In this document: piece by piece, positions 54,553-63,116 of the stretch
Numbering within the stretch: position 1 is the stretch's first letter
Layout: every line of letters starts with the position of its first letter
Source of the DNA: Pseudomonas kitaguniensis
Lineage (GTDB): Bacteria > Pseudomonadota > Gammaproteobacteria > Pseudomonadales > Pseudomonadaceae
Assembly (NCBI RefSeq): GCF_009296165.1
Contig: NZ_VUAZ01000015.1
Span: 1-64,000 of the forward strand
DNA: 64,000 bases
Direction: 5' to 3'
Position numbers and translations under genes: made by a program
The notes under the pieces: model-generated
Databases searched by the model: none
What the model was told of the DNA's origin: nothing
Seen by the model: the letters and a program-made list of their open reading frames with translations, nothing else

Positions 54553-55605
54553 ATGAACAGACTTGAACGGATCAAGGGCTGCCTGCTTGGCGGCGCCGTC
54601 GGTGATGCGCTAGGCGCCCCAGTGGAGTTTCTCGAGTGGTCTGCAATTGAAGCTAAGTTCGGTCCACAAGGTATCGTTGATTTTGCCCCTGCTTTCGGTA
54701 CCACCGGCGCCATCACCGACGACACGCAGATGATGCTTTTCACCGCAGAAGGCTTGCTGCGGGCTTATGTGTGCTGCAGCTCACGAGGGACTTGCCACGT
54801 CCCCAGCATTATTCACCATTCGTTGCTGCGCTGGCTGATAACCCAGGACTACCCTACGGCGATGCCGATCGGCGTGGACGGCTGGCTGATCAAGCAATCG
54901 GAGCTCTGGTCTCGGCGTGCCCCTGGCACTACTTGCCTAGGTGCACTCAAGGCCAGTCCGCGGCTGGGCGCAGTTGCCGAGAACAACAGCAAAGGCTGTG
55001 GCGCCTTGATGCGCGTTGCGCCCTGCGCCTTCTTTGCAAACGCCTTTGACTACGCTGTCCAGTCAGGGCGCCTGACTCACGGACACCCTACGGGCTACCT
55101 GGCGGCCGGGTTGTTTGCCGATATTCTCCAGCGCATTGTCGATCGGCAAGACAGCCTGGAACACGCAGTCACTCAGAGCCTGGCCCAATATGGACAAGTG
55201 CCCGGCATGGAAGAAATACGGAGCCTCATTGAGCGCGTACTTTTCTTCTTTTACGAGGGCTACCAGCCCACTCCGCAACGAATAGGCGAGCTCGGTGGCG
55301 GATGGGTCGCCGAAGAAACGCTGGCTATCGGATTGTGGTGTGCCCTGGCAGCGCCTTCGTTCGAAGAAGGCGTAATCACGGCGGTGAATCACAGTGGCGA
55401 TAGCGACAGTACCGGGCTCATCGCCGGGCACTTGTTGGGCGTTCAGTATGGTGCTGCAGCGATTCCTGCTCGGTGGTTCGAACAATTGGAGCTGCGCGAA
55501 GTGATTGTGCAAATCGCCGAGGACGTCGAGCGCATTCCGCGTGAGTACTGTGGGTATGACGGAGAGTTCGATCTGCAGATCGAGCTGGCGTATCCCGCTG
55601 GCTGA
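54553..55605 (+). CDS. ADP-ribosylglycohydrolase family protein
   Basis: The 350-residue protein has the ARH family signatures: GCLLGGAVGDALGAPVEF near the N-terminus, ITDDTQMMLF (metal-binding T-D-D-T) near 56-65, and NHSGDSDSTGLIAGHLLG near 283-300 (metal-binding G-D-x-D-S/T). These enzymes remove ADP-ribose from proteins or nucleic acids, using two magnesium ions. In a defence island it could reverse a self- or phage-applied ADP-ribosylation. No ADP-ribosyltransferase gene is visible in the window. Confidence 0.92.
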   Translation: MNRLERIKGCLLGGAVGDALGAPVEFLEWSAIEAKFGPQGIVDFAPAFGTTGAITDDTQMMLFTAEGLLRAYVCCSSRGTCHVPSIIHHSLLRWLITQDYPTAMPIGVDGWLIKQSELWSRRAPGTTCLGALKASPRLGAVAENNSKGCGALMRVAPCAFFANAFDYAVQSGRLTHGHPTGYLAAGLFADILQRIVDRQDSLEHAVTQSLAQYGQVPGMEEIRSLIERVLFFFYEGYQPTPQRIGELGGGWVAEETLAIGLWCALAAPSFEEGVITAVNHSGDSDSTGLIAGHLLGVQYGAAAIPARWFEQLELREVIVQIAEDVERIPREYCGYDGEFDLQIELAYPAG

Positions 55606-55650
55606 GAGCGCTGATGGAGACGACTATGGATAATTTTCAGGAGAGCTGCG

Positions 55651-55845
55651 ATGCCTATAAAGCCCAGGCCATTTACGTTTGTGTGTGGTGAATGTGGTTG
55701 GAAGAAAACGGTGGCACCCCGGAGTGATGCGCTGGGATCGGGGGAATGGTTCAAGCAGTGCCCGAAGTGCGGGAGCGAATCGTTGAAGGCGCGCGGCGCG
55801 GGGTGGCTTGAGCGGACGTTGGCAGAGTTACTTGGGCGTCGCTAA
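55651..55845 (+). CDS. Small zinc-ribbon protein
   Basis: The 64-residue protein has two CxxC pairs (FVCGECGWKK and KQCPKCGSES) that should bind one zinc ion, and a basic helical tail (WLERTLAELLGRR). It follows the ADP-ribosylglycohydrolase gene by 45 bp, with AGGAGAGC before its ATG. The role is unknown. Confidence 0.65.
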   Translation: MPIKPRPFTFVCGECGWKKTVAPRSDALGSGEWFKQCPKCGSESLKARGAGWLERTLAELLGRR

Positions 55846-56077
55846 GTGCTTTTTAACAGTAGTAGCTGGGTGAGGTCGCTGGGCGAGGATTGTCAGCTCC
55901 TTGCCGTTGGCACCCGAAGAAATCAGCGCGCCATGGGAGATCAGCGCGTATGGACTACAAGCGTCGTCGACATCGCCCTGGCACAGATGCGCCAGGGCGC
56001 CTTTCTCGGCGCAAGTTTTAGGACTCTATGGAGAAACCATGAGCCAGCGGCTCACGCACATCCTGTTCATGGTGAGC

Positions 56078-57784
56078 TTATCCCTCGATCCGGGTGAATT
56101 CGGCTTCGATCAATTCCCCGCTTTGGCGCCATTCCTGGAATTGTTCACGTAGCCCTTTCTGCGTATCGATGGCGATTTGTACGTCTGCGGCATTGGCATC
56201 AAGAGAGGCATAATCGGGGAAGAAGCGCTCCTCGAACGAGACGTCCTGAATCATGGTCAGCAGTTCTTCACGCTGGTTGTTGAAGTTTTCCACCATCTCG
56301 GCGATGGCCTGTATGAACTGATCTTCTCGTTTCTTGCGCTCATAACTGTCCCAGGCTTCCAACGCCAGGCCTGCAACCGACAGGATGCCATTGAGGTTCT
56401 TCGCCAAGTTAACCGCACCCCAAGGCTTGAATTTCAGTGCCTTGCCTAAATCCACGCCGAGGGTCTTGGCCACGCTGACGATGCCGTCGCGGGCAGCGAG
56501 AATGCTACCGTTGTTGATCAAGTTGCCCTTGATCACATAGTTCACGCCTTGCTTGCCCAGGTTGATCACGTTGGTGTTGAAGTGATCGATTTCGGAGTCG
56601 AAGCTCAGGCGCATGCGGGTGAGTTCCTGGCTCACCCCGTTGAGTTGACGATCGAATTCGTTCTGCAGGCGCGTGGTCACCATGACGCCATCACGCCCAA
56701 TCTCACGCTCGAAGAACTCCTTGAAGGTTTCCTGGGTCAGTCCCTCCGTACGCATGATCAGCCCGGAGAAATAGCGTGAGACAAAATCACGCAGGCCGAT
56801 ACGCACCTCGCCTATTTGACTCTTGGCGCCGACGAGCTGACGAATGAGCGTGCGGCTGACGCCACTTAGGCGCTCGACTTCATCGCCCAGGCGCTGATCG
56901 TTTTCCACCGCCACCGGCAGTTCCTTATGCAGCACGTCGAGGATCACGCTCTTGCGCGCTTGATCGACAATCGCAGCAGGGCCGCCACTGGACTGAATCT
57001 TGCTCGCCGTGGCCTGTTGCAGGCTGGCGATGTGCGACAGCGTCTTGAACTGGCCAAGGCGTTCGAGCCAATAGTCGTTCCCCATGTCGAACGGGTTCGC
57101 AGCCACCGCGACGATACTCAGGGCAGCCACCTCCGCGTCGCTGGCGTCGATGGACTCGCGAAGCCGGCTTTCGACGTTGTTGCGTTTGATCTGCAGGTGC
57201 TGCGCGTAGCTCGCCTCATCCTCCACGTCGGCCACTTCGTCGAAACGGCTCAATACGAATACGGTGCGCGGCAGCAGGTCGAGCGTGCGGAACAGCCAGT
57301 TCAGGTCATCTTTATGGCTGTCCTTGATCGGGTTGGTTGAGTTCATCACGTACAGCACCAGGTGGGCTTCGCTGACGTATTTGCGCGTGATGTCCTTGTA
57401 CTTCTCCATCGCATTGATATCGGCGTTGTACTGTTCCTTGAAACCAAATAGCCCGGGAGTGTCGATCAGCACGAAGTTGTCATCCACTTCGTAGACTTTC
57501 ACCTCGTTCGATGACTCCTGCTGACTGATATTCATGCTGGATTTGTCGAGACGTTCCATCCAGGCTGCAGCGATGGACGTCTTGCCTTCAGAGAAACCGC
57601 CGATCAAGGCAATTTTGAGCTTGTCGTTGGCCAGGTTCTGGCTGGCATGTTCGAGTTTGCTCAGCAGTGTCGGGTCGATGTTGACGCCAAGTGCAGCACC
57701 TTGCTCGAGGAATACACGCAGTTTGTCCAGCAGTGCCAGAGCCTTGTTGTTTTGATTCAGAAAGAGCTCAAGGGTCGAATTCAT
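56078..57784 (-). CDS. LeoA/HP0731-type dynamin-like GTPase
   Basis: The 568-residue protein has a dynamin-type GTPase domain: P-loop GGFSEGKT at 62-69, switch motif DTPG at 108-111 and a G4-like LSRFDEVAD. The wording around it (AAAWMERLDKSSMNISQQES) is typical of LeoA/HP0731 proteins, bacterial dynamins. The rest is helical, with a hydrophobic patch near 490-515 that may contact membranes. ATG 57784 is chosen as the family start; the longer open frame overlaps the partner gene. Eleven bp separate it from the second dynamin gene. Confidence 0.88.
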   Translation of the reverse strand: MNSTLELFLNQNNKALALLDKLRVFLEQGAALGVNIDPTLLSKLEHASQNLANDKLKIALIGGFSEGKTSIAAAWMERLDKSSMNISQQESSNEVKVYEVDDNFVLIDTPGLFGFKEQYNADINAMEKYKDITRKYVSEAHLVLYVMNSTNPIKDSHKDDLNWLFRTLDLLPRTVFVLSRFDEVADVEDEASYAQHLQIKRNNVESRLRESIDASDAEVAALSIVAVAANPFDMGNDYWLERLGQFKTLSHIASLQQATASKIQSSGGPAAIVDQARKSVILDVLHKELPVAVENDQRLGDEVERLSGVSRTLIRQLVGAKSQIGEVRIGLRDFVSRYFSGLIMRTEGLTQETFKEFFEREIGRDGVMVTTRLQNEFDRQLNGVSQELTRMRLSFDSEIDHFNTNVINLGKQGVNYVIKGNLINNGSILAARDGIVSVAKTLGVDLGKALKFKPWGAVNLAKNLNGILSVAGLALEAWDSYERKKREDQFIQAIAEMVENFNNQREELLTMIQDVSFEERFFPDYASLDANAADVQIAIDTQKGLREQFQEWRQSGELIEAEFTRIEG

Positions 57785-57795
57785 GGTGCAGTTCC

Positions 57796-59985
57796 TTATG
57801 CTTTGAGGTCGCTGGCGATCTTTTTCAGGCCGAGGTGGGCAGCGTCGAGTTTTTGGTTGATGTGCCGTGCTTGCAGGGCGGGCTTCTGCAGAACGGTACG
57901 GATCTGTTCGATTTTCCCTTCCAGCGGCGGCAGCGCCTGCGCGAGGGTTTCGCGGAAACCGTCGCGGATGGCCTCGCAAGCGCTGTAGAGGTTGTTGTCG
58001 GTGGCTTTGCGCTGTTGGCCTTTCTTGTAGTCACTGTCAAAAAAGCTCCAGACGGCCTTCGCGAGACCGACTAGTAGCGTCGCCACGCCAATGGTCATCA
58101 GCACCCAGCCCACGGGGTTCCAGATCATCACTGCACCACCGGCCAGGCTGGCAAGTAAACCTACGACGTTGATCCCGTTGTCGATACTCACGTTCAGGCT
58201 GAAGTCTCCGGCCAGACGTGCCTTACCGATCTGTGAGTAGCCGGCCAACAGGTCTTTGGCATGCGATTCGAAACGCTGGACAATTTCGCTGACATTCTTC
58301 TGGAACTGATCAACCTGCTTGTCGAGTGTTGCCGGCAGTTTGTCTTGCAGTGTCGACTGCTCACTCTTCAGTACTCGTTCCAGCACTGCTTTGAAATCAT
58401 CGTTGCTGATGTCGTCATCGATGCGGTCGTAAACGCGCTTGCGCACGGCATCTTCAAATTCGCCGATGGCCTGCTCGCCCGCATTGCTCAGACGGCTGTT
58501 GAGGGACTTGAACGCAATTTGCAGCTGGTGGCAGGCGTTCTCGGCTTCCTCGTGCAGTTTTTTGGCCAGTGGGGCGAACTGCGCTACCTGGATGGCTTTC
58601 ACTTCTGAGCAAACGTCGGTTACCGCGAGTTGAACCTTGTTCATGTTCGAGCGGCGTATTTTGGCCTTCACGTTTGTGACCAGGTCTCGGGTCAGGTGTC
58701 GATAGAATTGCTTGACGCCGGATTTTTCCAGCAGCGCGTCTGGCGCCATGGCATCGAGGAATTTCTTGCGGCTGATCGCTATCGTGGAGCGTGGCACCAG
58801 GCAATCGGCTGCTGCATAGAACGCGGGCAGGGCACAGAGGGTCATGCTGCGCTGGTAATGCTCGCCCAGTTGCTTGCGCATGATCTGGTCCAGATCATCC
58901 AGGCTGGCCTGCTCGTCAGGGCTGATCAAGGCGGGTTTTTGCAGGGCCATTGGGTTGGTGATGCGTTTGTTATAGAGCGTCCAGACTTCCGTCTGCGCAC
59001 CCAGTTGCGCCTTGATTTTTTCCAGGGTGCCAGGACGGCCGGCATCTCCGGTCTGCGGCGGGGCCGCTTTGGCCGTTACGTAGAACACCGCATGGGCACG
59101 CTTGACCGCGTTGTTTATCTGCTCGCTGACCTTGCGCTCATCACCCTCAATGCCGGGAACATCGAGCAACTGGAAATGCTGGCCTTCTGACTCAAAGGCA
59201 TACGCTTGGGTTTGACGGGTGAAGTCAGCGCGGCCATCACCGATGATGCTGCCGTCTTCGAAGGCCGCCAGTTGCTGCAGATTATCCAGTGCCGTTGCAT
59301 GTTGCTGACGGGTTTCGCCTAGCCGGGACTGAATCTCTTCGCTGTGCTGACGCAGTCTGGTCAGTTCGGTTTCACGCTGCAGGGGCAAAACAGAGGCGCC
59401 GGCCTGCAACTGCACCAGAGCGATTTCTTCGGGAAGCTTGCGTAGCAGGTTGATAACGCGCTGGATCAGACCAGCGCTTCGTTTCTGTTCTTCGATACGC
59501 GCGCGCAGGGCGTCTTCTTGCAACTGCTGTTCGACTTGGCGCTGGTCATGTCGAGCATCGGCGGCGGCCGTTTCACTTTCGGCCTGGGCCAGGCGAACGT
59601 CCAGCGACTCGATTTCGGTTTCCAGTGCCTGCAAAGCCTCCTCGCTCAACCCCGACTGCTGCTGCAAGGCGAGGAAGCGATGACGTTGTTCTCGTTTGGT
59701 GTTTTCCCTGAGCAAGATGCGCAAGGTTTCGATCAGCGTCGACTTACCAGCGTTGGTTTCGCCATAGAACGCAACGGTGAAGGTTTTGTGTTCGGCGTTG
59801 TCCTTTAGCTCGTTGATTGCGTTGGTCAGCGCTTGTTCGATTTCCTGCAGTTTGCTCTGCGCTTCTGCTTGGGCCGAGGCTAGGCTTGGATCGTCGGCAC
59901 CCCGTGCCAAGGCTTTGAGCAAGGTGCTGATGTGATCGATAAGTTTAAGATATAGGCCTTCGGAGAGGTCTTCAGCTGCAGTCAT
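57796..59985 (-). CDS. Dynamin-like GTPase with coiled-coil insertion
   Basis: The 729-residue protein has P-loop GETNAGKST at 75-83 and DVPG near 275. Between the two is a long coiled-coil insertion (about 90-250, with many E, Q and R), unlike classical dynamins. Near 610-655 a hydrophobic hairpin (GLLASLAGGAVMIWNPVGWV) could insert in the membrane. It precedes the LeoA-type gene in the same operon, as with the leo genes, where two or three dynamin-like proteins act together. Pairs of bacterial dynamins remodel membranes; a role in phage defence is plausible given the island. Confidence 0.85.
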   Translation of the reverse strand: MTAAEDLSEGLYLKLIDHISTLLKALARGADDPSLASAQAEAQSKLQEIEQALTNAINELKDNAEHKTFTVAFYGETNAGKSTLIETLRILLRENTKREQRHRFLALQQQSGLSEEALQALETEIESLDVRLAQAESETAAADARHDQRQVEQQLQEDALRARIEEQKRSAGLIQRVINLLRKLPEEIALVQLQAGASVLPLQRETELTRLRQHSEEIQSRLGETRQQHATALDNLQQLAAFEDGSIIGDGRADFTRQTQAYAFESEGQHFQLLDVPGIEGDERKVSEQINNAVKRAHAVFYVTAKAAPPQTGDAGRPGTLEKIKAQLGAQTEVWTLYNKRITNPMALQKPALISPDEQASLDDLDQIMRKQLGEHYQRSMTLCALPAFYAAADCLVPRSTIAISRKKFLDAMAPDALLEKSGVKQFYRHLTRDLVTNVKAKIRRSNMNKVQLAVTDVCSEVKAIQVAQFAPLAKKLHEEAENACHQLQIAFKSLNSRLSNAGEQAIGEFEDAVRKRVYDRIDDDISNDDFKAVLERVLKSEQSTLQDKLPATLDKQVDQFQKNVSEIVQRFESHAKDLLAGYSQIGKARLAGDFSLNVSIDNGINVVGLLASLAGGAVMIWNPVGWVLMTIGVATLLVGLAKAVWSFFDSDYKKGQQRKATDNNLYSACEAIRDGFRETLAQALPPLEGKIEQIRTVLQKPALQARHINQKLDAAHLGLKKIASDLKA

Positions 59986-60379
59986 GGTGTCTTCCTATCT
60001 GACTAGATGGGCTCGATTTTCTGCAGCGATCTGTTGGCTATCCAAATTCATTGGCTGCGCAAGTTGTGTTCAGGCAGGTGCACCCCAATCAGCGTGGCAA
60101 ACTGAGGGAAAGTAAGGAGGCGTAGTGCGGGCAGGTTGAGCACCTTATCGTCCTTGCTAGCTCATTGGATCACCCGCGTCATTGATACAATGCTGGCATC
60201 TGGACATCGGCCGTCAGAGAAAAAACTTTAACGTGGTGGCGAGCACTTGTTTCGAATAGTTGGAATCCAGGCGCATGTTGCATATCGCTCAGAACCCGGC
60301 GCAGTGAACGGCATGAGCTCAACGAACGGCTAAAGAAGGTATGTCTATTTACCTCTTTAGCCGTATAGCCAGAACGTGG

Positions 60380-60512
60380 TGTTCGAGCGACCCGCCGTGC
60401 AAGCGCAGCCGCCGACATCGCCGATGAACTCACCATCCGGCCCACTTGCTAGAGTTGCGCTGAAACCACGGGCGGCACCGCCGACGGTACCAATGGTCCA
60501 ATTTTCATGGCC
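60380..60512 (-). pseudogene. Relic of the 41679-42008 zinc-ribbon gene
   Basis: On the minus strand this reads IGTVGGAARGFSATLASG and later DVGGCACTAG, close to GTVGGAARGVSAALAGSQ and VGGAGGCAFGAQ of the intact gene. Both CxxC ends are missing. It shows duplication of that gene within the island. Confidence 0.6.
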
Positions 60513-60725
60513 GTTCAGAGTGAAGCAATATTGCTGGCGTTACTGGAGGACATGCACCTAATTGTTGGGTTAGAGACGCAAACGGTCTTCCCCTTTGATC
60601 AGGAGATTCACTTGGATGTGAAGTACTCGATGCTTCGTGAAGACCATTGGGACGAGGCTGAGCGCATCGTTGAGCCATTGCTCGAGAAGATGTATGCAGC
60701 GATGAAATTCGATGTAGCGACCTAG
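60507..60725 (+). CDS. Small acidic hypothetical protein
   Basis: The 72-residue frame (ILLALLEDMHLIVGLETQTV, then FPFDQEIHLDVKYSMLRED) looks protein-like and helical. It has no clear ribosome site and may be the end of a larger lost gene, joined to the relic upstream. No family was recognised. Confidence 0.4.
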   Translation: MAVQSEAILLALLEDMHLIVGLETQTVFPFDQEIHLDVKYSMLREDHWDEAERIVEPLLEKMYAAMKFDVAT

Positions 60726-60797
60726 CAACGAGGTGTCGGAGTAATGACGTTCTCTGCGCCCTAGAACCGTTGGTTTTGTCCGACACCAGACCCTATA

Positions 60798-62066
60798 TCA
60801 GCGGATAGAAACGACTTTTCTGGCCCTGCTTTCCTTAATAGCTGACACTGATAGGCTGCCAGTCGCCGCTTCCTGGATGTGCTCGCTCCACCAAGCCATC
60901 ATTGGGCGTCTGCGCTCGATGTAATCTGCACGGTTGTAGGCGCTGCGTACCTCATCTTTATCAACGTGGGCAAGCGCAACCTCGATCAATTCAGGATCCC
61001 AGCCGTGCTCGTTGAGGATAGTGCTCGCCATTGAGCGCATGCCATGACTCACCAGGCGCCCTTCGAATCCCATCCGTTTCAGCGCCATGTTGGCGGTCTG
61101 GCTGTTGCAGTGGGTACGTGGGTCTCTGTCAGCAGGGAACACGTACTCTCTATGGCCGCTATAAGGTTTGATAGTCTCAAGCAGAGCAAGTGCGTGTTCG
61201 GTCATTGGTATGACATGAACTCGCCGTTTCTTCATGCGCTCCGCTGGGATCGTCCAGGTTTTCTTGTCGAGGTCGATGTCGGCCCAAGAAGTTGTGGCGG
61301 CTTCCGCAGGACGGGTCATAGTGTGGAGTTGCCATTCGATTAGGCAGCGTGTTGTTCTTTTTATGCTCGCATTGGCGATGGCAACCATTAGCTCTGGCAT
61401 CTCTTCGGGACGGAGGGCTGCCATGTTCTGTTTTTTCGGTTTTTTGAAAACCGCCCGGATGCCACTGAGTGGATTGGCAAAGATCATTCCCGAGTTCACA
61501 CCGTAGGTCATGATCTCGTTAAGTCGTTGGGTCAGTCGCTTCACTGTCTCCAGGCTGCCTTTGGTTTCAAGAGGACGCAGCAGTTCGATGACCGTTGGGG
61601 CATTGATCTGCGAGATAGGTGTTGTTCCTAGTGTGGGAAAAACATGCAGCGTGAGCGAGCGCCAGATGTCCTCGGCATAAGCTTGAGTGACAGAATCTTG
61701 TTTCAGTTCAAACCAAGCAGATGCCACGTTCTCGAATGTGTGCTCGGTTGCCTGCCTTTTTGTCTGCTCCAGCGCGCTACGATGTTCTTTCGGGTCGATG
61801 CCCTGGGCGAGAAGCTCTCTGGCTTCGACCGTTTTCTTCCTGGCTTGCGCGAGCGAGAGTTCTGGGTAGGTGCCGAGGCCCATATTGATGCGGTTTTTGG
61901 TAATCGGCTGCCGGTAGTTGAAGTTCCATAGCGTAGAGCCATTAACCCTCACACGCAGCTGTAGACCGTCTCCATCACTGAGGACGTAGTCCTTGTCTTT
62001 CGGCTTTACCGCTTTGAGTTGGCGGTCAGAGAGGCGGGTGGCTTGGGCGCACATGAGGTGTTCCAT
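60798..62066 (-). CDS. Tyrosine integrase of the ssrA island (P4/DUF4102 type)
   Basis: The 422-residue protein has the DUF4102 N-terminal arm-binding domain (LSDRQLKAVKPKDKDYVLSD, then GDGLQLRVRVNGS) and a catalytic domain with Arg in TMTRPAEA, the HxxR pair as SHGMRSMA, a second His in ALAHVD and Tyr in RSAYNRADY. It lies next to the ssrA 3' end, its target, on the same strand as ssrA. ATG 62066 is chosen; ATG 62054 is also possible. The open frame to 62204 crosses the arm repeats and terminator and is unlikely to be translated. Confidence 0.93.
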   Translation of the reverse strand: MEHLMCAQATRLSDRQLKAVKPKDKDYVLSDGDGLQLRVRVNGSTLWNFNYRQPITKNRINMGLGTYPELSLAQARKKTVEARELLAQGIDPKEHRSALEQTKRQATEHTFENVASAWFELKQDSVTQAYAEDIWRSLTLHVFPTLGTTPISQINAPTVIELLRPLETKGSLETVKRLTQRLNEIMTYGVNSGMIFANPLSGIRAVFKKPKKQNMAALRPEEMPELMVAIANASIKRTTRCLIEWQLHTMTRPAEAATTSWADIDLDKKTWTIPAERMKKRRVHVIPMTEHALALLETIKPYSGHREYVFPADRDPRTHCNSQTANMALKRMGFEGRLVSHGMRSMASTILNEHGWDPELIEVALAHVDKDEVRSAYNRADYIERRRPMMAWWSEHIQEAATGSLSVSAIKESRARKVVSIR

Positions 62067-62105
62067 GACATCAATTGGTATTCCAAAAATTACCACTGAA
62101 GGGCT

Positions 62106-62126
62106 TGGAATACCATCTGGAATACC
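62106..62126 (+). repeat. Integrase arm-type repeat, right end
   Basis: Two GGAATACC units separated by ATCT match the pair at 16480-16500 with one difference. An inverted copy (GGTATTCC) lies at 62085. They are probable integrase-binding arm sites beside the core. Confidence 0.6.
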
Positions 62127-62206
62127 CGATGTCGTGGATTGCGCAGGACGTCCATGGACGCCGGTAGACCCTAAATCCTTGATTTTGCTGGGTTTCAGGC
62201 ACAAAA

Positions 62207-62228
62207 AAAGACGTCCGTGGACGTCTTT
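62207..62228 (-). terminator. Island-borne terminator of ssrA
   Basis: AAAGACGTCC pairs with GGACGTCTTT; on the minus strand TTTTTTT follows. It lies 12 bp after the ssrA end and inside the island, so the element supplies a new terminator for the gene it interrupts. Confidence 0.8.
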
Positions 62229-62239
62229 AGATGATGAAG

Positions 62240-62262
62240 TGGTGGAGCCGGGGGGATTTGAA
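62240..62262 (-). other. Right attachment site (attR) in the ssrA 3' end
   Basis: The last 23 bases of ssrA (ending CCCCGGCTCCACCA on the RNA strand) form the target of the integrase. An imperfect copy is at 16405-16427. The gene stays intact after insertion. Confidence 0.7.
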
Positions 62263-62636
62263 CCCCCGTCCGCCAGTACTCCGCTGTCGGTACTACATGC
62301 GTAGCCGTTTCTATTAAGTTAACCCTCAGCGACCCGAAGGGCAGGGTGCTTTGGGCGAGTTGTGTAAGTTTTAGCCGCTTCGTCCACAACGTACTGCACG
62401 GCGATTCTGTTCTATATGACAATCACTTTGGGTTTACAGACATCCCCTGGTGATTGCTGGACCCGAAGGTACCAGAAGCTCAGGTCTAAGGCTGCTTACG
62501 CAGCGATAGCGAATTCCTGGCCGTAGTTTTCGTCATTGGCAACTATAAGAAGTTGCAACAGTGGATTTACGAGTTCTGTTACCAACTCGGCATGCACCTA
62601 AAGTTTCGCGACCGGCGTCGAATCCTAAACGGCCCC
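62240..62636 (-). ncRNA. ssrA: Transfer-messenger RNA (tmRNA)
   Basis: The 397-nt gene starts GGGGCCGTTTAGGATTCGAC and ends with the tRNA-like CCGGCTCCACCA, so it makes the alanine-acceptor half-tRNA and the mRNA-like middle. The tag frame (62540-62496) encodes ANDENYGQEFAIAA before a TAA; the tag marks stalled proteins for degradation. It is the insertion site of the island, and both ends of the RNA are intact. Confidence 0.97.
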
Positions 62637-62641
62637 GTGCT

Positions 62642-62671
62642 TGTAACTCGTTGTTTCATAGTGAGTGACAA
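62642..62671 (-). promoter_or_regulatory. ssrA promoter
   Basis: On the minus strand, TTGTCA (-35, 62666-62671) and GTTACA (-10, 62642-62647) are spaced by 18 bp and lie just before the tmRNA 5' end at 62636. Confidence 0.6.
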
Positions 62672-62703
62672 GCCTGTGCAGTGTACGCCATACGGTCACA
62701 GAA

Positions 62704-62723
62704 GGCCAACCCGAAGGTTGGCC
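62704..62723 (-). terminator. Terminator of the small secreted-protein gene
   Basis: GGCCAACC pairs with GGTTGGCC around a short TTCG-like loop, followed on the minus strand by TTCTG. It lies after the gene at 62740. Confidence 0.6.
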
Positions 62724-62739
62724 GTGAGCCCAGGCTGGC

Positions 62740-63018
62740 TTATTGGCCGCCTTTCTCGCTGTTCTGCATATCTTGAATGGCTTTGGAGGTGATCTCGATG
62801 CATTTCTTGTCATCGCCGGCGGTGTGCGCGGCTTTGGCTTGGGAGACCGCAGTGTCGATTTCGCCGCTTTTGCCACTGGTGTCGGTGGCGAGCAGGGCTT
62901 TACCGTTGTTGATTTTGTCCAGGTTGATCTGGCACAGATCTTTGTCAGCGGCTGCAAAAGCAGGTGAGGCCAGCATGGCAGCGGTAATGAACAAGCCAGC
63001 AAGAGCGGAACGCTTCAT
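62740..63018 (-). CDS. Small exported hypothetical protein
   Basis: The 92-residue protein has a clear signal peptide (MKRSALAGLFITAAMLASPA, cleaved after AFA) and a mature, alanine- and lysine-rich helical part with two cysteines (DLCQINL, KKCIEIT) that probably form a disulfide. AAGGAGATACCC precedes the ATG. Its role is unknown. Confidence 0.8.
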   Translation of the reverse strand: MKRSALAGLFITAAMLASPAFAAADKDLCQINLDKINNGKALLATDTSGKSGEIDTAVSQAKAAHTAGDDKKCIEITSKAIQDMQNSEKGGQ

Positions 63019-63116
63019 AGGGTATCTCCTTGCGAAATAGGGCTCGACGCTGCTGGCGTTCAGTGGCTGCCAGCGACATCACTATGAGCCTCGTTCGCCG
63101 AGGCCTATGCAGATGA

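Larger units (their letters stand above)
59986..60797. other. Intergenic before the integrase, 800 bp, with relics
   Basis: This region holds a decayed copy of the zinc-ribbon/glycine-zipper gene (60380-60512) and a small ORF (60507-60725). From 59986 to 60370 I see no gene. An 88-codon minus frame at 60179-60445 overlaps the relic and shows no protein-like pattern. Confidence 0.5.

Noticed and set aside
60179..60445. 88-codon minus frame before the integrase
   Set aside because: Composition is Ser/Arg-rich as in shadow frames, there is no good ribosome site, and it overlaps the zinc-ribbon relic in another frame.
16405..62262. Prophage or conjugative element
   Set aside because: No capsid, tail, terminase, relaxase, type IV secretion or coupling-protein genes are visible. 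The vgrG fragment belongs to T6SS, not to a phage tail module.
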